From positions 8,130-72,129 of the forward strand of contig CATYDM010000006.1 of assembly GCA_958405195.1 (NCBI GenBank): a DNA stretch of 64,000 bases, written 5' to 3'. Source of the stretch: an uncultured Collinsella sp. GTDB lineage: Bacteria > Actinomycetota > Coriobacteriia > Coriobacteriales > Coriobacteriaceae. Below are positions 17,389-24,588 of the stretch, piece by piece. The notes below the pieces were generated by a model, which saw nothing but the letters and a program-made list of their open reading frames with translations, did no database searches and was not told where the DNA came from. The translations under genes were made by a program, and so were the position numbers. The stretch's first letter is position 1; every line of letters begins with the position of its first letter.

Positions 17389-19611
17389 CTACACGATTTG
17401 ATTCACGTGCGTCTCGTCGTCGAACTTGGCGGCGCCAGGCTCAACGTCCTGGGGAGCGGCGGCGTCCACCAGAGCCTGCTTGAGCTCGGTGTACTGACGC
17501 TCGACCTCGCCCTCAGCCCAGACCTGGTCGGCAATGGCGTCGACCTGGCAGGCGGAGAACTTGTCCTCGGGCGTATGCGAGACCGGGTCGACCTTGTGCA
17601 TGGTCAGCTCGTTGCACTTGCCGATCCACCACTGATAGGTCATATAGACCGTGCCCTTGTTGATACGATCGCTCACGTCGGCACGGCTGTATACCTGGCC
17701 GCGGCGGCTGTGAATCGAGACGATGTCGCCATTCTTGATGCCGCGCGCCTGGGCGTCCGCGGGATTCATGCGGACAAAGCCGGGCTCGTCGGCAAGCAGT
17801 GCCAGCGTCTTGCAGTTGCCGGTCATCGAGCGGCAGCTGTAGTGGCCGACCTCGCGGACGGTGCACAGGATGAGCGGGTACTCATCGTCGGGAAGCTCGG
17901 AGGGCGCCTCCCAGTCGTGCGCCATCAGGTTGGCGCGGCCGTCCTTGGTGGTGAACTTGCCACCTGCGAACATGTCGGGCGTACCATGGTCGTTCACATC
18001 GGTGCTCTTGACCGGCCACTGGGCGTAACCGCCCTCGGGAGCCATCTTCTCGTAGGTCGCGCCCACAAAGTTGGGGCACAGGCTAATGCACTCGTTCCAG
18101 ATCTGCTCGGTGTTGTCATAGTGCATGGGGTAGCCCATACGCGTGGACAGGTCCGCAAAGATCTCCCAGTCGTGACGGCACTCGCCCTTGGGCGGAACGG
18201 CCGCGTCAAAGTGCTGGAAGCTACGGTCGGATGCGGTAAAGACACCCTCGTGCTCGCCCCAAGAGGTGGCAGGCAGGATGACGTCGGCGAGCATGGTCGT
18301 CTGCGTCATAAAGATGTCCTGGCAAATGAACAGATCCAGCTCGGAGAGCGTCTTGCGCATTCCGGCCGAATCGGGCTCGGTCTGCACCGGGTCCTCGCCG
18401 TAGTTGTAGAAGCAGTGCACCTTGCCCTCGTCGACCAGGTGGCCCAGGTCGGTGAGCTTGTAGCCCTCCTCGAGCGGGAGCTTTTCCTCGGGCACGCCCC
18501 AAGCCTTTGCAAACTTGGCGCGTACGGCGGGGTCGGTGACCTTTTGGTAGCCAGGGTACAGGTTGGGCAGCATGCCCATATCGCAGGAGCCCTGGACGTT
18601 ATTCTGGCCACGCACGGGCGCGAGGCCGGAATTGGGTTTGCCGATCTGGCCGGCAACGCAGGCGATGGAGGCGATGGTGTGCACCGTCTTCAAGTTCTGC
18701 TTCTGCTGGCACACGCCCATACCCCAGCCAATGATGGCAGAGGGCTTCGCCGTGGCGTACATCTCGGCAGCTTGGTGGATCAACGCGGGCTCGACACCCG
18801 TGATGTCCTGTACGGATTCGGGAGTGTAGTTCTTGATGGTCTCCCACCACTCGTCAAAGCCGTTCGTGTGCTCGGCGACGAATTCCTTGTCGTAGAGGCC
18901 ATCGTTGACCAAGCAGTTGGCAAAGGCGTTGAGGAACGCGACGTTGCAACCGTTCTTGATCGGAAGGTAGAGATCGGCGATACGCGCGGTTTCGATATGG
19001 CGCGGGTCGGCGACGATGATCTTGCAACCCTTTTCTTTGGCTCGCACGATACGCCTTGCGACGATGGGGTGCGAATCGGCAGGGTTATAGCCGAAGAGGA
19101 AAATGCAGCCCGCATCCTCCATACCGGGGATGGAGCATGACATGCAACCTGAACCAACCGTGTCCATCAGACCGAGGACAGTAGGGCCGTGTCAAGTACG
19201 GGCGCAGTTGTCTACGCTGTGGGTGCCGATGCACGCACGCGTAAACTTCTGCATGACGTAGTTCGCCTCATTGCCGCCGCCTCGCGAAGAGCCGGTGGTC
19301 ATGACAGCGTTAGGACCATATTCGTCAATTATGGCCTGCATCTTAGATGCGGTGAAATCCAGTGCCTCGTCCCAGCTTACGCGCTCAAGATCCGCGCCCT
19401 TGGTGCGGCGGATCATCGGGTGCAGTACGCGAGGAGTCAAGATCTTAGTGTCGTTGATGAAGTCATAGCCGCTCATGCCCTTAAGGCACAGCTCGCTCTG
19501 GTTGGTGATGCCGTTGAGCGGCTCGGTGCCCACGACCTGGCCGTTTTGGACCAGGAGGTTAAACTGGCAACCGGCGCCGCAATACGGGCAGATCACTTTA
19601 TGCTTCTCCAT
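17389..19611 (-). CDS. fdhF: Formate dehydrogenase H, selenocysteine-containing (in-frame TGA at codon 140)
   Basis: FdhF oxidises formate to CO2 at a Mo-bis-MGD centre and feeds formate hydrogenlyase. The frame is interrupted by TGA at 19192-19194, with coding similarity on both sides. The residues before and after it (VDNCART, then HGPTVLGL) align with the E. coli FdhF active site, where selenocysteine is also residue 140. The cluster cysteines 8, 11, 15 and 42 and Lys44 fall at the same numbers as in E. coli. Read through, the protein has 740 residues. The ATG at 19611 has AAGGAGGG upstream and is preferred over one at 19662. The TGA is followed by a SECIS-like hairpin. Automated calls often split such a gene in two; it should be one CDS. 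Confidence 0.96.
19162..19194 (-). promoter_or_regulatory. Bacterial SECIS element in fdhF
   Basis: On the mRNA strand, the 30 bases after UGA can fold into a hairpin with stem GUCC/GGAC, a bulged U, a UC/GA step and an apical loop reading GGUCU. E. coli fdhF has AGGUCUGC at the same distance, about 19 bases after UGA, also with a bulged U, and SelB contacts this loop. The fold was drawn by eye. Confidence 0.8.
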
Positions 19612-19686
19612 GACACCCTCCTTCCTTTTTCTGCTACCGAATGCTCGGTACTTATTTGACAATCATTGGGCCTGTCGCCCCAACGC

Positions 19687-20205
19687 TTACGCCTCGTTTT
19701 CGATGGTGGCGCGGGCACGCTCGGCAGTCAGTTCTGCCAAACGTTCCTCGTCTACCAGGGTGAGGCCCTTGGTCGGGCACGCCTCGGCACACGCCGGACC
19801 GCCGGGACGGTCCACGCACAGGTCGCACTTGAGCACGAAGCTCTTGGTCTGCGAACCCACGCGAACGTCGCCCATCAATACGGGGACCTGCGTGGTCGCC
19901 ACGCTCACGGCGCCAAAGGGGCATGCCATGACGCAGCTCTTGCAGCCGATGCAGTTGTCCTCGTTGACGCCGATGCGATGGTTCTTTGGATCAAAGAACA
20001 AGGCGCCCGTAGGACAGGCCTTCGCGCACGGGGCATCCTCGCAGTGATGGCAAGCCACCGGTGCGGAGATCTCGTACGTACGCGTCACGCGCAGGCGCGG
20101 CGCGGCGATGTTGCCGGGGATGTCGTGCGCCTCGATACACGCCGCCATGCAGGTTTGACACCCAATGCAGCGCGAAGAATCGGCTACGACTCGCTTATTA
20201 CCCAT
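19687..20205 (-). CDS. hydN: 4Fe-4S ferredoxin electron-transfer subunit (HydN/HycB-like)
   Basis: This 172-residue polyferredoxin has four cysteine clusters: CIGCQTCMAAC, CHHCEDAPCAKACP, CIGCKSCVMACP, and CDLC with CAEACP. In E. coli, HydN lies next to hypF and HycB is the FDH-H partner; this protein sits immediately upstream of fdhF, so it is the likely direct electron acceptor of FdhF. The ATG at 20205 has GGAGGGAG upstream; the longer frame to 20379 lacks a good ribosome site and runs into the promoter. It is the first gene of the formate-hydrogen operon. Confidence 0.88.
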   Translation of the reverse strand: MGNKRVVADSSRCIGCQTCMAACIEAHDIPGNIAAPRLRVTRTYEISAPVACHHCEDAPCAKACPTGALFFDPKNHRIGVNEDNCIGCKSCVMACPFGAVSVATTQVPVLMGDVRVGSQTKSFVLKCDLCVDRPGGPACAEACPTKGLTLVDEERLAELTAERARATIENEA

Positions 20206-20356
20206 GTTGTTCACTCCCTCCTGAATCCCTTGCCGGAGAGACCCTGTCGACATTGACCCAAGCCGCCCGTGGCCTGGCATCGACGAATCGAATGCATGCG
20301 GCGAAACATGCACTCGGTAGAGTTTCTCCAACGATATACAGGTTAAATATACGCAG

Positions 20357-20408
20357 TTGCAGGGGGCAAACTTGAGCATAGGCCCTGCAATACGGGTGTA
20401 TTGCAGGG
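20357..20408. promoter_or_regulatory. Operator-like cluster: three TTGCAGGG half-sites upstream of hydN
   Basis: The octamer TTGCAGGG occurs at 20357-20364 and 20401-20408, and inverted (CCCTGCAA) at 20383-20390. The last two are part of a perfect 11-bp inverted repeat (20383-20393 and 20398-20408) with a 4-base spacer. The cluster lies about 150-200 bp upstream of hydN. It could bind a regulator of the formate-hydrogen operon. Confidence 0.55.
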
Positions 20409-20535
20409 GTTTTGGCAGGTTGGAATTATTCTCTAGAAGCTATAAAGGTGAGTGTATTACATGCGTACGCCTCAGAGATTTTTATGCGCTCTCATTTTGG
20501 ATGTACTACGCTTGTATTCGTGTTTATGGTTATCA

Positions 20536-20575
20536 ACTTGAGTGAAATAAAGTAATCGTTATAAGATTCTCAAGT
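20536..20575 (+). promoter_or_regulatory. Promoter/operator of the toxin-antitoxin pair
   Basis: TTGAGT (20538-20543) and TATAAG (20560-20565) are separated by 16 bases. The block is flanked by inverted arms ACTTGAG (20536-20542) and CTCAAGT (20569-20575), a fitting layout for autoregulation by a ribbon-helix-helix antitoxin. The antitoxin ATG follows 56 bp later. Confidence 0.5.
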
Positions 20576-20631
20576 ATCGGCACATGCCGCATTTGACCGA
20601 CTATATTGCACGCTCATTAAGGGGGCCAGTG

Positions 20632-20955
20632 ATGTCATCGACTCAAAAAAGAGCCATCCTGCAGGTGCGCATTCGCGAGGAAGACAAGCAGCATGCCGAG
20701 CATCTCTACGATGCCATGGGCACATCGCTCGCCGAGGCTGTCCGCTTATTTGTCGCGCAAAGCATTTTGATGCGCAAGCTCCCCTTTCAGCCGGTCGCCG
20801 TGCGCTCAAAGGACGGCACCGCCGCCTATGGATCGCTCAAAGCATATGGTGACCCCAATCGCCGCGCCGAGGAGCGCAATGCCTGGATTGAATACCTAGC
20901 CACAGAAAGTGATGAGTCGGTTTTGGGTCCCGAGGAAGTAGATATCCATGAGTAG
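20632..20955 (+). CDS. RelB/DinJ-family antitoxin
   Basis: This small protein of 107 residues begins MSSTQKRAILQVRIREED, the beta strand and first helix of a ribbon-helix-helix DNA-binding domain of the RelB/DinJ type. The pattern AMGTSLAEAVRLFVAQS is the second helix typical of this family. It should bind its own promoter and neutralise the downstream toxin. The ATG at 20632 has AAGGGGGCC upstream and is preferred over one at 20584. Its 3' end overlaps the PIN-domain gene by 8 bp, the usual coupling in toxin-antitoxin pairs. RelB/DinJ antitoxins usually pair with RelE/YafQ toxins; here the partner is a PIN protein. Confidence 0.85.
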   Translation: MSSTQKRAILQVRIREEDKQHAEHLYDAMGTSLAEAVRLFVAQSILMRKLPFQPVAVRSKDGTAAYGSLKAYGDPNRRAEERNAWIEYLATESDESVLGPEEVDIHE

Positions 20956-21403
20956 CACCATCATCGACGAGACCGTCATCCTGCGCTACCTGCTTAACGA
21001 CGACGAGGTCCTGTCACCGCGCGCCGCCAAGGTCATCGCCACGCGCACCGCTCGCGTCTACCCCGAGATCATCACACGCCTCGTGGTCACGCTGCGCGAC
21101 GTCTATAAGGTTCCCCGCGTTGAGATTGCTACGGCCATGAGAAGGCTGCTCGATGACGTCATGGTCGACGAGCCCACCGTTGTCGCCCTTGCCGTCAAAC
21201 TCTTTGGCAAGACCCATATGGACTTTACCGACTGCCTCCTCGCAGCCCGAACCGCCATCTACAACGATGATGTCGTGAGCTTTGGCAAGCCCATCATCCA
21301 AGGCATGATCGATTACCGCCGCAAGCGCCAAACCGCTGCCGACGCCCGCAACCGCAGCACCGACTCCACCATCGACAAACTCCGCCACCGCCCCCGCAGC
21401 TAA
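20948..21403 (+). CDS. PIN-domain protein, probable toxin (RNase)
   Basis: The 151-residue protein starts with IDETVILRYLLNDDE, which matches the first PIN-domain strand (usually D-T-N-V-I-L-R-Y-L-L). A central acidic motif DFTDCLLAA and a later VVSFGK fit the remaining metal-site positions. PIN toxins of the VapC type cut RNA. The usual Asn after the first Asp is replaced (D-E-T), so activity could be altered. The C-terminal 35 residues are basic and low-complexity. It is translationally coupled to the antitoxin. Confidence 0.8.
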   Translation: MSSTIIDETVILRYLLNDDEVLSPRAAKVIATRTARVYPEIITRLVVTLRDVYKVPRVEIATAMRRLLDDVMVDEPTVVALAVKLFGKTHMDFTDCLLAARTAIYNDDVVSFGKPIIQGMIDYRRKRQTAADARNRSTDSTIDKLRHRPRS

Positions 21404-21416
21404 CCCCATCCCCACC

Positions 21417-21487
21417 TAAGTTGCGGTGAAATACGGACTGTTTCATGCCTTTAAAGGCCTCAACAGTCCGTATTTCACCGCAACTTA
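21417..21487. repeat. Palindromic intergenic element, copy 1
   Basis: Two perfect 26-bp arms (21417-21442 and 21462-21487) enclose a 19-base centre that itself contains GCCTTTAAAGGC. The arms begin TAAGTTGCGGTGAAATA and continue CGGACTGTT. The same element recurs at 22701-22767 and 58185-58255. It lies 13 bp after the PIN gene stop, between convergent genes, and has no T-tract, so it is not a standard terminator. Confidence 0.9.
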
Positions 21488-21513
21488 TTGAAGGTTGACT
21501 GCGAACGATTTCG

Positions 21514-22536
21514 CTATCGGGGGCCGGCGTAGGGTTTTGTTGTCGGAATACCGTAACCGCGCATCATGGCGCCGAACGATTCTACGTCGTAGGTGTCCGA
21601 GAGTTTGAAATGAATGACATTGTGGCCCATGGCGCGAAGGTTCGCGTCGCGCATGAGGGCCGCTCGATAGGTTTTTGCCGCCGCTTGCTCTGGATCATTT
21701 TGAGCTTCGTCTTCAAACTTACCCAGCCCATGCAGCTCTGCCAGCGTCCATAAGCCGTCTGGCAACTGCCAGCCATAATCTGCTAGATAATAGCCAGCGT
21801 TTCCCGGTCGCGGTATCTCAACTTGAAGCTCAGGCGCGGCAACCCCAGCGAGAATCATCGCTGCTCTCGCCTCGGACTCGCCGCCATTGTCTGACCTGCC
21901 GTCCATATGCTCAAAAACGTCAAAAGCACGCGCGATGCCATGCAACCCTCGGCAATTTGCCTGCGCATATGCTCGCAGCTCTTCGAGTTCGACATCGTAC
22001 TCACGGGCCAAGCCATCAACATAGCCCAGCGCATAGCGAAAGGCGCTCGTTCGCGCGATATCAACAACCGTTCGATACGGATCCGTCAGCGTGAACATAC
22101 CGAGCCGCCACACCTCGCCCGCCCGCCAGCGCTTGTATTCAACGAACTCATACGTATCACGCCTTGTAGACCGTGGCAGCAGCACTTGCACTTTATCCAG
22201 AAGCGTATACGCCGAGCCGATGCCGTAGAGCAGCGCCGCCGTCGATCCACAAAACACAGCATCCGGTTCAACGACCGCAATAGCGGATGCCAGCTGAAAG
22301 ATGCGATCTTCAACCCCAAGATTGTTCCAATAGACCGGATCCGCATAAACATGGTTGTAAAGACGAAGCATGAGCTCTTCCTGCATAAGCTCGCGCGCAC
22401 GGCGTTCATCCCAAGGATCAATTGTTATAAGCAGCTGTCCATCTTGATGAATTCCAAGGGCCGAGAATAGCATCCTTGCATATGACTGCGGAAAATGTTT
22501 GCCTTTATCGAGCATGGCCAACCCCATAACCATCAC
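21514..22536 (-). CDS. AbiEi-type / DUF559-like protein with possible nuclease C-terminal domain
   Basis: This 340-residue protein has the layout of actinobacterial proteins annotated as AbiEi antitoxin-like or DUF559. An N-terminal region of about 200 residues (including VFCGSTAALLYGIG) is followed by a C-terminal region reading GGESEARAAMILAGV, then YYLADYGW, then LAELHGLGKF. This spacing resembles the Vsr/DUF559 endonuclease-like fold (E, D, ExH-type positions), though LAELHG replaces the common VEYDG. The start is uncertain: 22536, 22530 and 22515 are possible and none has a strong ribosome site. No AbiEii-like partner is adjacent. It lies between two copies of the same palindromic element. 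Function is not established. Confidence 0.65.
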   Translation of the reverse strand: MMVMGLAMLDKGKHFPQSYARMLFSALGIHQDGQLLITIDPWDERRARELMQEELMLRLYNHVYADPVYWNNLGVEDRIFQLASAIAVVEPDAVFCGSTAALLYGIGSAYTLLDKVQVLLPRSTRRDTYEFVEYKRWRAGEVWRLGMFTLTDPYRTVVDIARTSAFRYALGYVDGLAREYDVELEELRAYAQANCRGLHGIARAFDVFEHMDGRSDNGGESEARAAMILAGVAAPELQVEIPRPGNAGYYLADYGWQLPDGLWTLAELHGLGKFEDEAQNDPEQAAAKTYRAALMRDANLRAMGHNVIHFKLSDTYDVESFGAMMRGYGIPTTKPYAGPR

Positions 22537-22700
22537 GGCGGAGAGAATACCATTACGCTATCGCATGCTTCCGTCCGCAGGCCTTGCCAAAAGCTGACCA
22601 AAAGCTTGACGTCCCAGGTCAAGGCTTCAAAAAAAACTTCCACTCTCGGTAGACGGTCGCTACGACACTCCCAACGGCATCAAAATACAACCTTACAAAT

Positions 22701-22767
22701 AGTTGCGGTGAAATACGGACTACATGGGCCATAAAAACCGAAAAACAGTCCGTATTTCACCGCAACT
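22701..22767. repeat. Palindromic intergenic element, copy 2
   Basis: Perfect 21-bp arms (22701-22721 and 22747-22767) match the arms of copy 1 over their full length, with an unrelated 25-base centre. Together with copy 1 it brackets the AbiEi-type gene. Confidence 0.88.
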
Positions 22768-22816
22768 TAGGAGGGGCGTGAGGCGGCATCGACTCCCGTC
22801 ACCCCGTACATCTACG

Positions 22817-22852
22817 AAAATGGCTCTGGTCCCAAAAGGAATCAGAGCCATT
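22817..22852 (-). terminator. Probable terminator of the tRNA-Pro/tRNA-Gly transcript
   Basis: A 10-bp stem (AATGGCTCTG at 22819-22828, complement at 22843-22852) with a 14-base loop is followed on the minus strand by TTTTCG. It lies 11 bp after the 3' end of tRNA-Gly. Confidence 0.6.
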
Positions 22853-22863
22853 CATCTATCTTA

Positions 22864-22937
22864 TGGAGCGGGCGACGGGAATCGAACCCGCGTCATCAGC
22901 TTGGAAGGCTGGGGTTCTACCATTGAACTACGCCCGC
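22864..22937 (-). tRNA. tRNA-Gly (anticodon TCC)
   Basis: The minus strand reads as a cloverleaf with a 7-bp acceptor stem GCGGGCG/CGCCCGC, anticodon loop CTTCCAA and T-loop GGTTCGATTCC. The CCA end is encoded at 22864-22866. The length including CCA is 74. It lies 6 bp after tRNA-Pro and is probably co-transcribed with it. Confidence 0.95.
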
Positions 22938-22943
22938 AAGATA

Positions 22944-23020
22944 TGGTCGGGACGACAGGATTTGAACCTGCGACATCCTGCTCCCAAAGCAGGCGCGCTA
23001 CCAAACTGCGCCACGTCCCG
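22944..23020 (-). tRNA. tRNA-Pro (anticodon TGG)
   Basis: The minus strand gives acceptor stem CGGGACG/CGTCCCG, anticodon loop TTTGGGA and T-loop GGTTCAAATCC, with CCA encoded at 22944-22946. The length is 77 including CCA. A consensus promoter lies about 50 bp upstream. Confidence 0.95.
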
Positions 23021-23071
23021 AAGGTGTTGAGCAGCTAAGGTCTAAACCTTGCGTGTCCCAAAGCGAAGGAA

Positions 23072-23100
23072 ATTATAGGGGAGACTCCCCGCCTGTGCAA
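23072..23100 (-). promoter_or_regulatory. Sigma70-type promoter of the tRNA pair
   Basis: On the minus strand TTGCAC and TATAAT are separated by exactly 17 bases. The spacer contains a perfect 13-base palindrome, GGGGAG-T-CTCCCC, that ends at the -10 box. Confidence 0.75.
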
Positions 23101-23111
23101 GCGCAGAAACC

Positions 23112-24470
23112 CTAGCTCCTCGAATGTGCGACAAACTGGCTATGAACCAGACCAATCACTAACGCGACCACAGCAACCGGCGCCCACGCAGCGCCGATAT
23201 CTGCCAGCGGCAACGCATCGAACGGCAGCCACGCGCCAGCAAAGAACGCATCGCGGACCGAAGTGATTACGCTCTGTACCGCGACAACGCCGCCGACCCA
23301 GACCCACACCTGCGGATGCGCGTCGCAAAAGCCGTGCACCAGGCCCATAAGTACCAGCACAATGGCAACGGGATACAGGGCATTGAGCATAGGCACCGAG
23401 AACATAAGGATCACGTCGAGACCAACGTTGGAGAGCACGCACGAAAACGCCGCGAACACAAAGGCGAACATCGCAAAGGGACGGCGCATGGCCTCCTCGG
23501 AAGCCTCCGCTCCCCCTTCGACCACATACGTCTCGCAGAAGTAACGCGAGCAGCAGCTGATAAGGCCAATACACACGTTCATGCAGGCGAGGAAAAAGAT
23601 CGCAAAGACCACGACCGTGCCGACAAGGCCAAAGTGCAAAGACGCCGAACGCGCAAGGATCGCGGCGCCGTTGGTGGCGTCGGGCATAACCGTGCCGAGC
23701 TGCATACCAGCAAGCGCTAGGCCGCAGTAGATGATGGCTATGAGCACGCCGGCGATCACACCCGAACGCGAAATCTCGAAGGCCACGCGCTTATCGTCGG
23801 TAACGCCGAGCTCATGGATGGTCTCGGCAATGATGATGCCAAAGGCGAGCGACGCAAGCAGGTCCATGGTCTGGTAGCCGGTCAAAAAGCCCTGCACGGC
23901 AGCACCGGCATTGTAGGGAGCCTGCGGCGCGGCAGCGGGACCCAACGGCGAGACCACGGCGGCACCCACAACCAGCACGATGAGCGCAATGAGCGCGGGG
24001 CCCGTAATGCGGCCGAGCACGCGCGTGATGACGCCAGGGCGCAGCGTGAGCGCAAACGCGACGACAAAGAAGCCAACGGCAAACACCAGGCGAGCCGTGC
24101 CAAGCGAGACGCCCTCGGGCAGCAGCGGCACCAGCATCTCGAAGGCCGTGGAGCTCGTACGCGGAATGGCCAGGCACGGGCCGATCGCTAAATAGACCGC
24201 CGCGACAAAGAACTCACCGAACTTGGGGTGCACGCGGCCGGCAAGCTCGCGCGCCGTTCCGGCAAGCGCCACGGCGATAAAGCCCATGACGGGCAGGCCG
24301 ATGGCGGCGATGAGAAAGCCGAGCATGGCGACCGGCGTGGCAGAACCTGCCTGCAGCGCCAGCAGTGGCGGAATAATGAGGTTGCCGGCGCCAAAGAGCA
24401 TCGAGAATAGGGCGATGCCGACGGTGACGACATGGTCGGAGCGCAGACCGCGCGGCGTGGATGAGGCCAT
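23112..24470 (-). CDS. brnQ: Branched-chain amino acid:cation symporter BrnQ
   Basis: BrnQ imports leucine, isoleucine and valine with a cation. The 452-residue protein has about 12 hydrophobic segments. The family signature near the N-terminus is ALFSMLFGAGNLIIPP, and a second conserved patch is AIPRTSSTAFEM. The ATG at 24470 has AAAGG upstream; a GTG at 24476 is less likely. It lies alone between the giant surface-protein gene and the tRNA genes. Confidence 0.93.
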   Translation of the reverse strand: MASSTPRGLRSDHVVTVGIALFSMLFGAGNLIIPPLLALQAGSATPVAMLGFLIAAIGLPVMGFIAVALAGTARELAGRVHPKFGEFFVAAVYLAIGPCLAIPRTSSTAFEMLVPLLPEGVSLGTARLVFAVGFFVVAFALTLRPGVITRVLGRITGPALIALIVLVVGAAVVSPLGPAAAPQAPYNAGAAVQGFLTGYQTMDLLASLAFGIIIAETIHELGVTDDKRVAFEISRSGVIAGVLIAIIYCGLALAGMQLGTVMPDATNGAAILARSASLHFGLVGTVVVFAIFFLACMNVCIGLISCCSRYFCETYVVEGGAEASEEAMRRPFAMFAFVFAAFSCVLSNVGLDVILMFSVPMLNALYPVAIVLVLMGLVHGFCDAHPQVWVWVGGVVAVQSVITSVRDAFFAGAWLPFDALPLADIGAAWAPVAVVALVIGLVHSQFVAHSRS

Positions 24471-24490
24471 AGACACACCTTTCGGGTCGA

Positions 24491-24523
24491 AACAAAAACG
24501 GGACGGGCAAAAGGCCCGTCCCG
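24491..24523 (-). terminator. Rho-independent terminator after the giant surface-protein gene
   Basis: A 10-bp stem (CGGGACGGGC at 24499-24508, complement at 24514-24523) with a 5-base loop is followed on the minus strand by TTTTTGTTT. It lies 66 bp after the gene's final stop. Confidence 0.85.
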
Positions 24524-24588
24524 CAAGTATAAACGTTTGAACAGGTCAGATTGTGCAAAGCATCAATCTGGCTGCCCCTTTAGAGCCA

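Larger units (their letters stand above)
20206..20631. other. 426-bp divergent intergenic region between hydN and the toxin-antitoxin pair
   Basis: No gene is supported here. The region is clearly more AT-rich than its surroundings. It must contain the start of the long leftward formate-hydrogen operon and the rightward relB-type promoter. It holds a TTGCAGGG repeat cluster (20357-20408) and a promoter-like block flanked by CTTGAG/CTCAAG arms (20536-20575). Confidence 0.7.
22537..22863. other. Intergenic region between the AbiEi-type gene and the tRNA genes
   Basis: No gene is supported in these 327 bp. They hold palindromic element copy 2 and a hairpin at 22817-22852 that probably terminates the tRNA transcript. 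The rest, 22560-22700, has no recognised feature. Confidence 0.6.

Noticed and set aside
19192..19194. fdhF read as a pseudogene or two genes because of an internal stop
   Set aside because: The stop is TGA, both sides stay in frame, the position equals Sec140 of E. coli FdhF, and selA, selB and selD are present.
21417..22767. Palindromic copies as a CRISPR array
   Set aside because: Only two copies here, far apart, with a gene between them and no regular spacers or cas genes.
22724..23038. Plus-strand frame across the tRNA genes
   Set aside because: It runs antisense through two clear tRNAs and through a palindromic element.
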